DNA of 64,000 nt from Blastocystis sp. Blastoise. Lineage: Eukaryota > Sar > Bigyra > Opalinata > Blastocystidae. Below, piece after piece: positions 47,179-61,363 of the stretch (within the stretch, counting starts at the first letter, position 1; each line of letters begins with the position of its first letter). Both the position numbers and the translations under genes were made by a program. The notes beneath the pieces are model-generated. The model searched no databases, was not told the DNA's origin, and saw only the letters and a program-made list of their open reading frames with translations. The stretch is from NCBI GenBank assembly GCA_039096225.1, contig JBBPEB010000014.1:1-64000 (forward strand), in the 5' to 3' direction.

Positions 47179-50100
47179 TTAATGAACAGACATCAATAAA
47201 CCTTGTTTGATATATATATCTTTATATACCTTACGATTATAATTATTATTCACTATATGATATTTACAATAATGATAAATAAAATATCCGACAATAATGA
47301 ATACTGTTATTCCTATTACACTACCGATAATAATATATATTAAAGAACCATTACTGGTATTTTCTATAATATGTATGTCATCATAATTACTAGTGATTGT
47401 ACAATCCGATAATAATACTTGAATATCATTATTTGCATCTTTATATTCATTAATAAAATAATGATATACTGTATCCTTCCATTTCTCAACTTCTCTTTTA
47501 ATATCCATAATACGAATAATCATACGAATCTTATTATTATTATTAAGATATATATCTTCTAATGACATAATCCATATATGAGAAGAAGGAATAGAATAAA
47601 CAGATAAATAACTATCTAATGTATTTAATAATATGTAAATTTGTTTTCCTTGAATCGATTCACTTCTTATTCCTGATATATATATTGTATACTCTATATA
47701 TACATAAGAAGAAGAAGGAGAAGAAGAAGGTAATAAACAACGTGTTCTATTTTCATTTGACCATAGAGCAGAAACTCCATTACGAACACATTCACGTGCT
47801 CTATAAGAAGTTCGAATAGAAGTACATAATAAATAAGCTGTTTGACCAATAGAAGTTTCTGGCCAATCATTTTCTTCTTTACATGTATGTTCTCGAATCA
47901 CTAGTTGAATATCTATACTCACTTGCTTATCAGGATTACTTGCAGTTATTTTATAAGGCTTTAAAGATGATAGTATAGTAGGTGTTCCTTCAATAACTCC
48001 ACTTTTCGTATTCAATGTGATTCCCGTGGGGAAATCAGGAGTTACAGTCCATGAATTAATATAATTCTGAATATTAGGAGATATTCCTATTAATGGATCT
48101 TGTATATAAGCTACAATATAAGTAATAGGATAAGTAACTACAGGTGTTTTATATATACATGTATCAGATATATTAGTCCACTTGGGTATATAATCATTAC
48201 TACATAATCTTGTAATAGAACCTTCTTTATATAGATCTCCACAATCTAAAGTAACTGTTTCTCCTTTATTTGTAGCAGGAAAACGACCTTCTGCAGGACA
48301 TTGAGGATTGATTACTGTTATGGATATAGGTATATATGAATAATTATCAGTATTTGAAGCAATAATCATATGAATAGATTCAGAATAAGGAGATTTAGGT
48401 ATACCTGTGATAGTACCTGTAGTTACATTCATAATAAGTCCTTCAGGAAGAGAAGGAATAATAGACCATGAAGTACATATACCTATACATAATGGAGTAA
48501 TAGGATATAATTCAGAATTAATCACTGCTTGTATATAAGAAGGAGTCATAGAAATAGAAGGAGATTTCAATTTACAATTATATTGTTCTTGATCCCATTT
48601 TATAGCAGTATATCCATCTTCAGTTACATAGAAATTCTTTGAAGATGTAGAATCCAAACATCTTCGTTTACGTATACCTATATATCCATCAGGACAAGAT
48701 AAATAATTATCTGTATTATATCTAGCTGGAGGCCATTCACCATCTTCAAAACATAAATAAGTATCAGTACTTATTATCAATAGAATAGTAACGTTATTAT
48801 ATTGACCTTCTGCTTTTATTGTATAATTATTCTTTTCTGTATATACTAAAGGTATTCCTGAAATAATTCCATTATTAAATAGAAGACCATTAGGAAGAGA
48901 AGAAGGAGTAATAGACCATTTCTCAATGATACCTGAAGTTATTATAGGTTCAACAGATACAGTTCGATTCAATACAAATACATAAGATGAATGTGGATAG
49001 GATAAAGATATATAATTAGAAGATAAAACACAATGATTCTCAATAGAAGACCAAGAAGGAATTCCATTCGGAGTTGAAGGAGGAATACAAGATCGTTGAT
49101 AATAACCACTAAAACCAGAAGGACAATCGATAGTCGTAGTATTTCCTTGATAGGTTCTTGACCATACATCATCTTCTTTACAGAAATCACGATTTATTTC
49201 AGTAGCAACAGATATACATAAAATTGTGGATATAGTAGTATTATAATGACTAGAAGAAGCAGTTATAGTATATTGTGTAAGAGGAATATAAGTAGAAGAA
49301 GGAACACTAGTAATAACACCAGTAGCTGTATTTAATGAGAAAGAAGAAGGAAGAGAAGGAGAACTAGTGAAATTCATATAGAGAGCATCTATGAAAGGAA
49401 CATTTATACGTATAGATTCAGAAGCATATAATAGATATATTGATTGTTCATAATTAAATATAGTTGGAGGAGATAAAATACAATTCTTATTATCTTCATC
49501 ATCCCAAATACCTTTATCTGAACAGAGTCGTTTCTTTTGACCTGTATAAAACAATCCACAAGATTTATATGAATATTCTCCATAATAAACAGAAGGATAT
49601 CCATCAATTGATGTACAATAATTATTAACAAGTCCTGTAAACAATGAGAATTCAGATACTTGAGCAGCTAAATCTGAAGTACATATAGATTTTTCATCAC
49701 TTTCAAGATAATTATTTTCACATTCATCAATAGTTAACTTATATATATTATAAGGAATATCACTTATAATAGAATAAACTTTTTCTTCATATTGATATGT
49801 AAAATATTGTTTACTTGTTTTATGTATAATAGTATAATTAATATCATCATTAGAACCTTCTAATGTCCATCCTGAAGGAGTATATATATTACACACATAA
49901 GAATTACTTATAGAATATCGATTAATATATTCTTTTATTTGATTATTATAAATATATGAAATAGAAACACCAACACATTGTGATCTATATCTATATACAG
50001 TATTCTTATTATTATCAAATGCATTAGCTAATCTATTTCCTTCATTTTCATCTAAAAAGCCAGTATATCCATAGCCATTCTTCTGATTACGTATATCTTT

Positions 50101-53100
50101 TAATATAGGTACCAAACTAGCACTAAATATAGTATCACTAAATATACGTTTACCTCGGTGTATTTCTACAGCTACAGTATTATTTCCTATATTTATAGAT
50201 ACAGGACTTAATTGTAAATGAATACTTCCACCTACTGTTTCAGGTAAATAAGGATCAAATATAGAGAATGTATTACGAGTTATAGATATATTTTCTAATC
50301 CATATCGAAATGCTTCTTTTCCATTTATATATAATATACAACCACCTCTTAATGTTATTGTATAGGAGAGAACAGCTATATTCTGTAATGTAGTAATATA
50401 ATAATTCATTCGATAATATTGTGTTATACCTTGAGGTGGGGACATATTCAATATAGTTCCTGTTTTCCATCCTATTGGTTGATAATCTGTATTCATCCAA
50501 TCAGATGGAAGAGGATTATGAGTTAAAGTATCATCATAATAAGTCCATTGTATTTCATTAGGTAATACTACATTATAAATAGAAAAATAATATTCATTTT
50601 TATATTCTGAAGGAGATAAAGTGCCTGTAAATACACTCGTACCATCTTTTAATAGAACAGTAACAGAAGAAGAAAGCCAACCATAATCACTTTGAGTAAT
50701 TAAAGTAATCGAATAATCAAATGTTTTTCGACAATAAGAAACTATATTATCGGCTATTTTAGTATAATGAGTATAATTACCAATAATTTCTTTTGTTTCT
50801 CTATCTTGAATATAATAAGAAAATGAATTATAAGTATCATCCCAAGATGGAGAAAACACAGATTTAAATAATATATTTGGAGATATACATGTGTATATTT
50901 GTATAATTAATGTAGTATTCTTATATTCATTTCGAATATCTCTTCCTTGTATAATAATAATAGTATTATCTGTAGTTTCTAAAGGTATACCTACAATAAT
51001 ACCTGTATAGGAATTAAAAGATAATCCTTTTGGTAATGTTCCTTCTATAATACTGAATGATAAATAATAATCATTAGGATAAGAAGTAGATATATCTATT
51101 CCTATATATCCAATAATAGGATTCAAAGAATATGTTAATTCAGAAATAGAAATAGTATTTTCATTATATATATAAAATTCTAATTGACTCATTTGTATTC
51201 TATAATAGTTATCTTCTTTTGGTTTATATATTGATAATAAATAAATAGGATAAGATTGTATATGTGGATATGTATAAAAGCATTTTCTATTTATAGAAGA
51301 ACTCCATTTCATATCTTCTTGAGTATCTAATAATATACAATGTAATCGCTCATAATCACAACCATAGAATGACCATGTTTGTGGACCTTGTTCAGGAAAA
51401 GCAGGACGAATAGAAATACAATACTTATTAATATATTCAAATCGATATTTAGATTCATAAAATAACGTTATTGTTCGTGGTTGTTCCCTATCGTTGTAAT
51501 ATCTCATAGTAAATGAAGTATAATAATTCAAATCAAATAGCATACCTACATAATTCTCAACTTCTGTAATATTAACAGAGCCAAATATATTCCATAGTCT
51601 AGGATATATAGCACTAGATTCTAAATAATGTATACTTAATTCTACATTATTTGTATAAGGTAATTTTGTTGTTCTACTATATAGTGTAGCAAAAGCAATA
51701 GTATTAATACCATTATGAAAATAATTCATCGATATAGAAATAGTTCTATGAGTAATACTAGTAGCATTATTAGAAGGCATAGTATTATCTGTAATAGGAA
51801 TAGAAGTATCATTAAGATCTGTTTTATAAGCTATTTGTTCATTTATATATAATAATACACCATTAGGACCTTTTAATATGATTTCTATACCTTGATATTT
51901 ATTAGTATCATCTATACTAATTGTAGTACGATAATAACGATTATAACTATTATATTTCAATCGAGAAGACGTATTTAAACAGGAAAACCATGTATTTGTT
52001 ATAGGAGAAGAAGACGAAGTAAAATAATCATTTGTATACCAAGTAGAATCTATGAATGTATCATTATCTAATTTACAGAGAACAGAAGAATCACGGTTAT
52101 TGATCAGATAATCCAATGCAATTGGAGATTCTTGTGAATATCCATTATGTAAAGTACCATAGAAAATAGTATTTGAGTAAATATCATCTCTTAAGGATAT
52201 TTTTAAATTGGAAGAAGCAGACCAAGAAAATGATCCTGATGATGATAAACGTAGTATATATATACCTTTTAATAAACATAAGGTTCTATAATAAGGAGAA
52301 GAAGAAATAGCATGATCTAAATATATAATAGTATTATTTATATTAATTAATTCTATATATTCATATTTATAAGAAGAAGCTGCTGAATTCTTTATTAAAT
52401 CAACAATTACATATTTATCATTACTACACACTAAAATATCTACATGAAATGTAATAGTAATAGTTTTCTCATATAAATAGCTATACGCTTCTATAATAAA
52501 ATCATCACTAAAAGTAACTGTAGGATATCCACTAATAGTTCCAGAAATAGAATCTAGTGTCAATCCTTTAGGAAGAGAAGAAGGAAATTTCATTCTATAA
52601 TCAGATACACCAGAATGAAGAGGAGATATACTCACTTTCTCTATACTAATAAACCAAGTAAATGAATCAGAACCATAAGAATATTCTTGTAGAATCTCTT
52701 TATTATTTGCATAGAAATTGATATTATATACAGAGACATAAGTAGATGTTTGATAGGTTTCTATAAATGTAATATTGATAATATTAAATAGATGTATATT
52801 AGATAAGAAATAAAATGTTTGTAAATCATTGATATTCGTAAACATTAAATTACTATAGAAAGCAATAGGTTCCCAAGTAGTGCCATTATCATTAGATCCA
52901 GAAATAAAGAAGGATTTAGGAAGAGATTTATAATCAGAAACATCACATGTCATGTCTATTGTATTAATCCATTCTTTACGTTGATTTGGGAATGTATATA
53001 ATAAGGAAGCACGTTCATTGATCATTAATCCTGACCATTTCGTTGTATATAAACCATCAAATGCATTGTCAGCTATCTGATCTTCTTTATATAGAGGAGT

Positions 53101-54387
53101 AGAAGTAGATGTGCCATTAATATTACGTTGTACTTGATCTCCAGATAGAAATAATAATGTAGCTTCAAATTCATCATTAGTAATAGGTACATTTTGTGCT
53201 TGATGAACTTCAATAGCTATAATAATATCTGTAGAATTACCAATATAATATTGATAACTACCTGAATACGATTTTAATGTATATGCTGGATCTGATTGAA
53301 TTGCATAATCATTGGGAGATAGATCCATATTTTGAACATAATGATAAGTTAATAATTTTGAATTTATATAGATAATAATACCTTCTTTTGATTTAATGGA
53401 TAATTCTAATAACGTAATGCCAGAAATATCTTTATTGATTTGAATAGTACGTCTATAGTAACGAGTAATAGAAGAAGGAGTAGGAAATCGACCACTATAA
53501 TAATAATTCCAATTCGAATCATCATAAGAATAATAAATCCATTCTTTATAAGGAATAGGAGTAGATGTATATCTCCAAGGACTACTAGTATCTAGTATGT
53601 AATAAGCTATATAAAGCAGATGTTAGTTTTTATAGTTAAGAAGAAATACTTTTATAATAGAATTATTAATAAAATGCAAATATAAATTAAACATATATTT
53701 ACGATAGAAAGAGAATTCACCATAAGAACCTTGACTCAAAGTATATTTACTTAATACGGATAAATGTATAGATAACATTATATAAGAGCCATAATGCCAA
53801 CCATTACCCCATCTAGAGATATAATCATAAAATATATATTAAAATATATATTAAACGAAGAAGAGAATACTTATTTTTATATAAATATTTTTTATTATTG
53901 AATAAAATAAAAAAGTAGGAAAAGACTAATAAATAACAAAAATTTATAGAAAGAGAGGAATAAAAAACATAAAATCATTTATATTTCATCGAAAAACGTA
54001 GAAATTAATATATAGTACAAAGATATAATAATTATACTTAAATGAAGATAAATTATTTTGTCATTCTACAATAAATACTTACGACGATATTGCAACAACT
54101 GTATGAATAGTTGGATTCAAACATAATTTGAATGTTTGAATTAAATTTTCTTGTCCATACTTTCCTGATAAGTCAAAAACAAGAACTCCAGTGAATCGAT
54201 TACCTCGATAAATAGAAACTCTCTCATAAGTCATATAAGTAGTATATTTTCGTGTTAGTATTGTCTCTATAGTATTCTCTGGACATGTAGCGAAACCTAT
54301 GTATATATATTATATAAAAAAACATCAGTTACTCTTATTTAATAACATCAGAAGAATAAGAACAATGAGGCATATATGGATCTTCAT
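47179..54387 (-). CDS. Giant modular surface protein (signal peptide, lectin-like, Ig-like and HormR-like modules, C-terminal TM)
   Basis: Four exons on the minus strand (54387-54333, 54296-54083, 53812-53703, 53606-47179) join in frame to 2268 residues. Exon 1 encodes a clear signal peptide (MKIHICLIVLILLMLLNKSFA). Then come three galactose-binding-like units (about 140-265, 649-779, 1145-1282; hallmark YYR...I...ILYIN...N.IAIEVH). Discoidin (F5/8C)-like units lie near 307-422, 795-942 and 1309-1449. Putative-Ig (He_PIG) units with LPxGLxxNxxTGxIxGxP recur near 466, 985, 1545, 1700, 1850 and 1985. From about 1454 to 2084 five Cys-rich hormone-receptor-like modules (C..G.WP...G....C..GY.G...R.C...W...C) alternate with the Ig units. 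A juxtamembrane domain, one TM helix (about 2214-2236) and a short basic tail follow. It is likely a type I membrane adhesin or receptor binding glycans. The domain names are from pattern recognition, not a search. Confidence 0.85.
54333..54387 (-). other. Exon 1 of the surface-protein gene: signal peptide
   Basis: ATG at 54387-54385 followed by a positively charged residue, a run of hydrophobic residues and SFA|TCPEN after splicing. The donor GTAACT begins at 54332 and the acceptor TACATAG ends at 54297. I chose this start because it supplies an in-frame ATG and a secretion signal for exon 2, which has none. Confidence 0.75.
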
Positions 54388-56363
54388 TGTCTTCGTACGA
54401 ACTGTTGTTAATAACCTAGAACAAACAACCAGTAATGAAAAAAAAAACATTTTATTTCACATACTTTATTTACGGTTATGTTAAGAATGAACAGCTAAAA
54501 AACAATATTCGTTTATCTTTTGAATATGTTTCTGAAATAAATTTTTAAAATTACTATTGATTAATATTTTGTCATTCAATCATTATATGGAAAGATAGCA
54601 TGTTATGTTAGATTAAAATTCTCTGATTCGTCAAAATAGAAGTATAAAAATTATATTTTCATATTATAGTTGTGACTGAATGTAATTCACTCAGCAGATA
54701 ATCACTAGTATATCATTTGCTAAGTATTTAATTCAAATCTATATAGGTCTTAACATCTTGAATAGAAAAACTAGTTTATTTAATATTAAATAAAGTTTCT
54801 ATTCTTCTTAATTTATTATTTAAATATGAGTAGTATTCTATAAGTGAGTGAATAACGAACATGATTTTATCTAGTGATATGAAATCACTTTTTCTTCATC
54901 CATTAAGTAATAAATTCTGAAATTACAGCTATTTAATAAAATCTATATTTCCTTTTACGTATAAAGTCTTTGAATATAAATAAATAATCATCATATTATG
55001 AATTATTTCTATTTTAAGCATACATTTCTGTTAATCATTGATATTCTTATTATGAAATTTCTTTATAATGTCTCATTAATATAATGATGTACTTAGTATC
55101 TTTATTGAATACTCTGTTTAATACAAATATCAATTATTCTATTATACAAACAAAATACAAAGTAACCACGAATATACTCATTTCTATCACTCATTTTTCC
55201 AATATTTAGAGAGTATATTCATTTATTATCATTATTATCGCAAAATGCAATTCATATCACAGATTTATAATCTTTTTCTCTCAATAAGTGAGAAAGGAAC
55301 GTAAAGTAATAGAAGAACAAAATGTCGATCTGTATTTAAAGAGAAATGAGCAATTAACGTTTTTTACTCTTATAATGCAATGAAATTAGTATTATCATGA
55401 TGAAAACTCATGTGTTTACCAAAAACATTCATCATTCTTCAACGTTGTTGCTTTCTCCAATGAAAAAGAAATGGCGGCATTTCTGATTGAGCTGTGATTG
55501 CGTTCGTGAGCATAATTTTGTCATTAATATAGCTCACAATTAATCTTTAGATACCAATTTTCTGTTCATACATAATAAAGAAACTTGTTATACATAATTA
55601 CTAATTATATTTTTTATTTACACCAATTTTCATAGTAAACAACATTTAGCTACTGAGATATACTTAAAATCACATTACACTTCAAGTTTTAGCTATACAA
55701 TACCTTATTCCTTAATTCTATATTAATAATAGTTAATTTTAAAAAAATCAAACATGAAGAACGTTTAGGTGTATCATGATACTGTTTGTTTTTCAAAATT
55801 GGCGGGTTTTACTTAATATTGTTCCATATTTTTTTTTATATACACAAATAATTTTCCAGATTTTTCTTCATAGAAAAATTCGTTTTATTCATCCACAAAA
55901 AGTGATGTTGCAAATTATTCTTTCTTTTTATATATGAATTCGTTTCAAGGATATCATTGGTTTTTATCTGACCATGGGGATAAACATGAGTCATTCTTTT
56001 TATACATATTTATGTATTTTTAAAGAAAATCAGGTATTATTTCGGAATTTCCTAAAAAAATGAATGACATTTATCATGTAAAGCATTTGAGATAGCAAAC
56101 TGAATTTATATAAATCCTCAACCAATTAAAAATATTTGAATAATTAAGGTATATATATTTTCGATGAACTCTTATCAACAAAAATATACCGTTACTTATG
56201 CATAATATAAATAAATTTTATTTAGAATTGTCCTAATTTATCATTTTTTTCAACACCATAAATGATAAAAATATCATGTTGAACAATAACGCATCAATAA
56301 GAAAAAGTTTTATAACTATTCTTTTATTCATATTTAATTTAAAAGCGAAATTAATTGTTCATA
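54388..56363. promoter_or_regulatory. Intergenic region between divergent genes
   Basis: About 2 kb separating the minus-strand surface-protein gene and the plus-strand transporter gene, so it should hold both promoters. It is AT-rich with scattered G/C-containing patches (for example about 55440-55520 and 55795-55815). I see no coding frame, RNA gene or repeat. Confidence 0.5.
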
Positions 56364-58435
56364 ATGATTTCATTAGATCTATTTATTATTTTTGCCACAG
56401 TCACTATTGATTCGTTTGGAATGTCGCTTGTCATGGCTGTAATTCCTTTTTTTCTGATCAAGTAGGCGGTACTGGATTCGAAATGGGAATGTTCTATACA
56501 GCTTATTCTGTAACACAAATGATAAGCATGTTATTTATTCATTTTTACCTAACGATCATTATCATAATTAGGTGTGTATTGTATGGGTTCTTGGTCAGAT
56601 AAGTATGGTAGAAAGTTATTTTTGATTCTGTCGTTATTTGGATCGTTCACAGGTATAATTAAATTATTATTTAAAAGACATTATTTTCCATTTAGGTCCA
56701 TTATTACAATCTTTTTCAAAGTCCATGCTTGTAATGAATATATTCAGAGCTTATACTGGGCTATTAGCTGGTAGTGTTACTATAGGTCAGGCTTCCATAG
56801 CTGATTTATTTCCTCCTGAAAAGAGAGGAAGTTACTTTAGTTACTTATTGGGAATATCTTCATCAGCTTATGTTATTGGTCCAGCTATTGGAGGAGCTTT
56901 AGGAGCTATCTCACTTCAGATGCCATTGTATATTTATATTTAATATTTATAGTATTGATACTAATTGTATATAGTTGGGTATCCGGTGTATGTGCAGGAA
57001 TTGTTTTCTTTATGTTGTCTGAAAGAAACTAATGCAGCTGTTATTAAGAAAGAAAAGTTGAAAGCTAGATATCATCAACTTCTCAAAAAGACTGGATTAT
57101 GTATTTATTTATTTAAATTATAAGTTGTATAGTATATAAATTTTATATTATAAATTGTGTATCAAATAAATTTTTATTATAAATTGAATATCATATAAAT
57201 TTTATATCACAAATTTTTATATCATATAAATATTTTATTCTATAACATATATATATAGCTGAAGAAGAAAGCCAAGAAATAGATTCTATTAAAGAACAAT
57301 TAGATGGAAATAATAAGAAAAGTATGATAGAATTACATATTCATACATAAATATATCTAGAAACAAAGAAAAAAAAAAGAATCAGCAAAGATCCATTGGA
57401 ATAAGTTTATGGTATGTTTTATTACACACAATATGTAATATATTATATTATATAGATATTTTGGTTAGTTATAAGATTTATGAATGAGTGTATATCCGTT
57501 ATTCTTGCTAGTTAGTATGTTTACAAATATATATATATATATATAATATGTATATATAGTTATGGTCTATTTATCATCAATGTTATTAAAGCAACTTCAA
57601 TACATTATACGTATATATATATTATCAATATTTCATATTAATTAAAAATATATATAGAGTTTTCTTGTGTTCTGTTGGAATTGCTGCTGCACTTATTCAA
57701 ATCATATTTTTACCTCTTTTTAAGGATAAACTTCATTTTAATGTTGGTATATGTTATCTATAAATATAAAATATATATTACTCTATATAGTGTATATCGC
57801 CATCATTGGATCCATTATTATGTGTATGTAATACTTATACTCAATTATTTTTATATATCATAAGCTTATCATAATAATTTCTTAGTAATAGGAACAGTTG
57901 TAGCTACTTTCCCTCCATCACCGTGGTATGCTGCTATTTCAGGATTCATTATATTTGCTGGATTCTCTTTCATTAATCCAATTTCAGTTATGGTTTTATC
58001 TGTATGTATTATTACTATTATGTTTATTATTATCATATAATTTTTTAGTATAAATAAATATACTTATTATTATTATTATAATCATTATAATTTCATTAAA
58101 TAAAGGTTCAATCGCCTCCTGAATGTCAAGGAAAAGCTCTTTCTGCAGGTATATATATATTTATTTATATACATTTATTTTAATCAAAAATATAGCTACA
58201 ATTGTTTCTCAATCGGTGTATATCATTATTCCATTAGTTTATGGATCTTTCTATGATAAGTCTCCTTTTTGGTCTATTTGTTCAACGAACATATTTGGTA
58301 TCTTATATTATCTTTCATTATCTTTCTATTACTTCTTGATGATACTTTTATTACATATATTTTTTCTTAGCAATTCTCATTGCACTGGTAGGCATTTTCA
58401 CGGATATCAAAAAAGCGACAAATGAGAAAAAGTAA
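56364..58435 (+). CDS. MFS transporter, DHA1 (drug:H+ antiporter / TetA-like) family; two apparent frameshifts
   Basis: The start is MISLDLFIIFATVTIDSFGM (TM1). Motif A is GSWSDKYGRK in the TM2-3 loop, followed by FRAYTGLLAGS and IADLFPPEKRG. The second half ends with a Lys-rich tail after IFTDIKKATNEKK. About eleven introns can be placed, almost all GT..AG (for example 56653-56695, 56928-56974, 58298-58370). One appears to be GC..AG (56526-56571), which alone keeps the frame into YCMGSWSDKYGRK. Two single-base frameshifts remain: in the seven-T run near 56447-56453 (one T short) and near 57020 between TM6 (VCAGIVFFML) and LKETNAA. These are either sequencing errors or early decay. The product would be a 12-TM plasma-membrane or vacuolar exporter; its substrate cannot be told. 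Confidence 0.8.
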
Positions 58436-60060
58436 ACAAAAAATTTTAAGACACTTTTCAGTCATAGCGAATAGAGTGGCCAAAAAATAGACTAATTTTG
58501 TCGGGTATGTTGTTTGTTTTCATTCGTTCAGAATTCTTTTAGAAACGTCATTTTCTATTTATTTATCGTTGTGTGAATGATAATAAAAATATATATAACA
58601 AAAGACAATAGATAATAATAAAATAATTATAACAATAAAAAGAAAAGAAAATAATAATTATTTATAATATTTTTGAGTAATTTGATATCATTTTGGATCA
58701 CTATATATACATAAATGATAGAAATGATAATAATATAGATAACATATAAATATATACCTTTATATATCACTTGTAGAATACCCCTTGAAGAAAAACCACA
58801 ACTATAAAAATATAATTTATAAAAATAAATATATTATAATAATATACCTTCAACCACCAAACAGACTAGACCAAGAGAAACCTCATGAAGGACCTAGAAC
58901 CTATATAAAAATAAAAGTAGTTAATTTTAAAAAAATAAAATATAATAAAATACCTTCAAAACCAGGGAGTTGTTAACCAAGGAGACCGACAACAACACCT
59001 GAACCTATAGAAGATGATAATAATAATAACAAAGAGAATGCTAAAAATATATACCTTTAATAGCACAAGATTTCTAGTTACATAGACCCCACAACTCATT
59101 GTTTAACTTTAAAGAAGAAGACCAATTAGGACCTATTTGAATCTATTTGGATAGATCATGAAGACTATAAAGTTTAAGGCAAATAAAAAATATTATATAC
59201 ATCTTATAATATATAAAAAATATCTGAAAAATAAATAAAAATAAAAATAAATATGTGAAAATATTAAATCTTAAAAATAAAGAGAAATTCCCCCTTATAA
59301 AATCTTTTTTTCTATAATAAAAGTTTGTGTAAATTCGTTGTTTCCAGGGGTTAAAACATTTTAAAAATTTCCCTTTTTCTCTTTTATAAAGTCTATTTGA
59401 ATTTTTAATTGATATATAAATGTTATATGTGTCTATTAAGCTTAATTATTTAATTATAACAGATTTCCGGACTTAATTAAACAAGAAAATTGTTATTTTA
59501 ATAAACTATAATTACAATTAAATATATTTGTTAGTTATTTTTATATAATACTATTCTATTTATAATAAGAATGCAATAGAGAATCAAAATATGTATTTAG
59601 TATAGCTATTTATGAAGATACAATTTACAATTGGCAACTTTTGTTTTATAATATGTTTTAGTTCAACGAATCATATATTATTATTAGTGAATAAATTAAC
59701 TGAGAATGTCTGAGAGGTTTTTAAGTTGTTTTAGACATTATAAAGAAAGCAATAAAATATAAATAGAAACTGTATTTATGTTAAACACCTTTTTATGCTA
59801 TTCTAATAGAATTCTTTTAAAATAATCTTATTCTTAATTATCTACAAAACAAAATGTATATAATAAATAAATATAACACAATAAAAACAGATAAAATAAA
59901 TATTAAATAATATATATAAATATAAGTAACATATCATTATAATATATATAATATGTATATGTAAGGAACTTCTTTCTATCCTATATATATATATGACTAT
60001 AAAACTATGTATAATATATATATATATATATATATATACCTTATAAAGAGTAGATTAGTT
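58436..60060. other. AT-rich intergenic region with Gly-rich decayed exon-like pieces
   Basis: On the minus strand, pieces of about 50 nt at 58846-58900 and 58955-59007 are bounded by GTAT donors and TATAG acceptors and share a TTGAAG|GTAT end, but all frames contain stops (for example SGVVVGLLG-stop-QLPGFEG). They may be diverged duplicated exons of the gene to the right. From about 59200 to 60050 nothing is recognisable. Confidence 0.3.
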
Positions 60061-61214
60061 GCGGCTGTGGGTATACCTGTTCTTTAAGGAGTATGAGAGA
60101 GTAATATATAGGGAGAAAGGAAAGGAGGATACTAGGGATATAACGAGAAGAGTTAAGGAATAGAAAGGAAGGGAGAGACACTATGAAGGGATAGAATAAG
60201 ATAAATAATATAATACAAACTAATAAGTATAATAACTATTATATACAGGATACATAATAACCATACTTACGATAATCATGGTTATCGAGGAGAGACATAA
60301 AACGCTGGTATACTAGGAGGTATATAGTAAGTATATATATATTGATGTATTTGTGGTTTATAAATATATAATGTCATATCTATCATATGTATAGCATTTT
60401 AATATCTATATATACATTAATTATAAATATAAAATAGTTAATACTATGTATAATATTTTATATCAAAAGTTTTATAGTGTATAATTAAATATACAATTGA
60501 GAAATACTGGAGAAGTAATATTCCCCGCGATTAAGGATTCATAAAGAAAACACCCACAATAATACTGGAAGATGAAGAAGGAGAAATACGAAGAACTGTA
60601 CATAACTACGGGGATAATAAGTATATCTAAAAAAATAGAAACTAAATATTATATATATATATACATATATATATATACCCTATAAAATATTTAATAAGAA
60701 GATCATGTGATGTAAGTAGCTGACAGAGGGATTCACACATCCATAGAATACATAGATTCTATATAATAATATAATAGTAATATATAATAATATATAAATT
60801 CTATATAAAATAATAATAATAAATAAAATAATAATAATAATAATAAATATCTATATATATATATAGCATACATAAGGGAAGTACATGACTATAGAGCTAT
60901 ATATTCCTTTATATTTATAAATTATTTCTAATGCTTGTTATGTATATTTATGTTTATGTATATATATTAAGGAATGAATAAGAAGGAAGAATAAGAGGAA
61001 TACGAGGTAACAAATAAGGATGAGAAGGAGTTAAAACCCTATCTATAATATAATAATAATAATAATATATACATATATATACAATTTAAATCTTTATTTT
61101 TTAACTGGACAAATACATATACAATTTATATATATATAATTCTGCACAATAACTACATTCAGATGCTAATATAATTATTTATGTTTGTGATATAGGGTTT
61201 CATAAACTATATAT

Positions 61215-61363
61215 TTATAAATATAAATAATAATTATAATTATAATAAATATAATAATAATAGATATAATAATAATAATAAATATAATAATACTAATAAA
61301 TATAATAGTAATAAATATAATAAATATAATAATAATAAATATAATAAACATAACAATATATAC
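61215..61363 (-). repeat. Intron filled with AAT/ATA-type microsatellite
   Basis: Between the donor at 61363 and an acceptor near 61161, the intron is degenerate (AATATAATA)n. The Ile-rich peptide readable here is a repeat artefact. Confidence 0.6.

Noticed and set aside
58846-59007. Gly-rich exon-like pieces as a collagen-like gene
   Set aside because: Every frame has stops within about 20 codons and there is no continuous exon chain.
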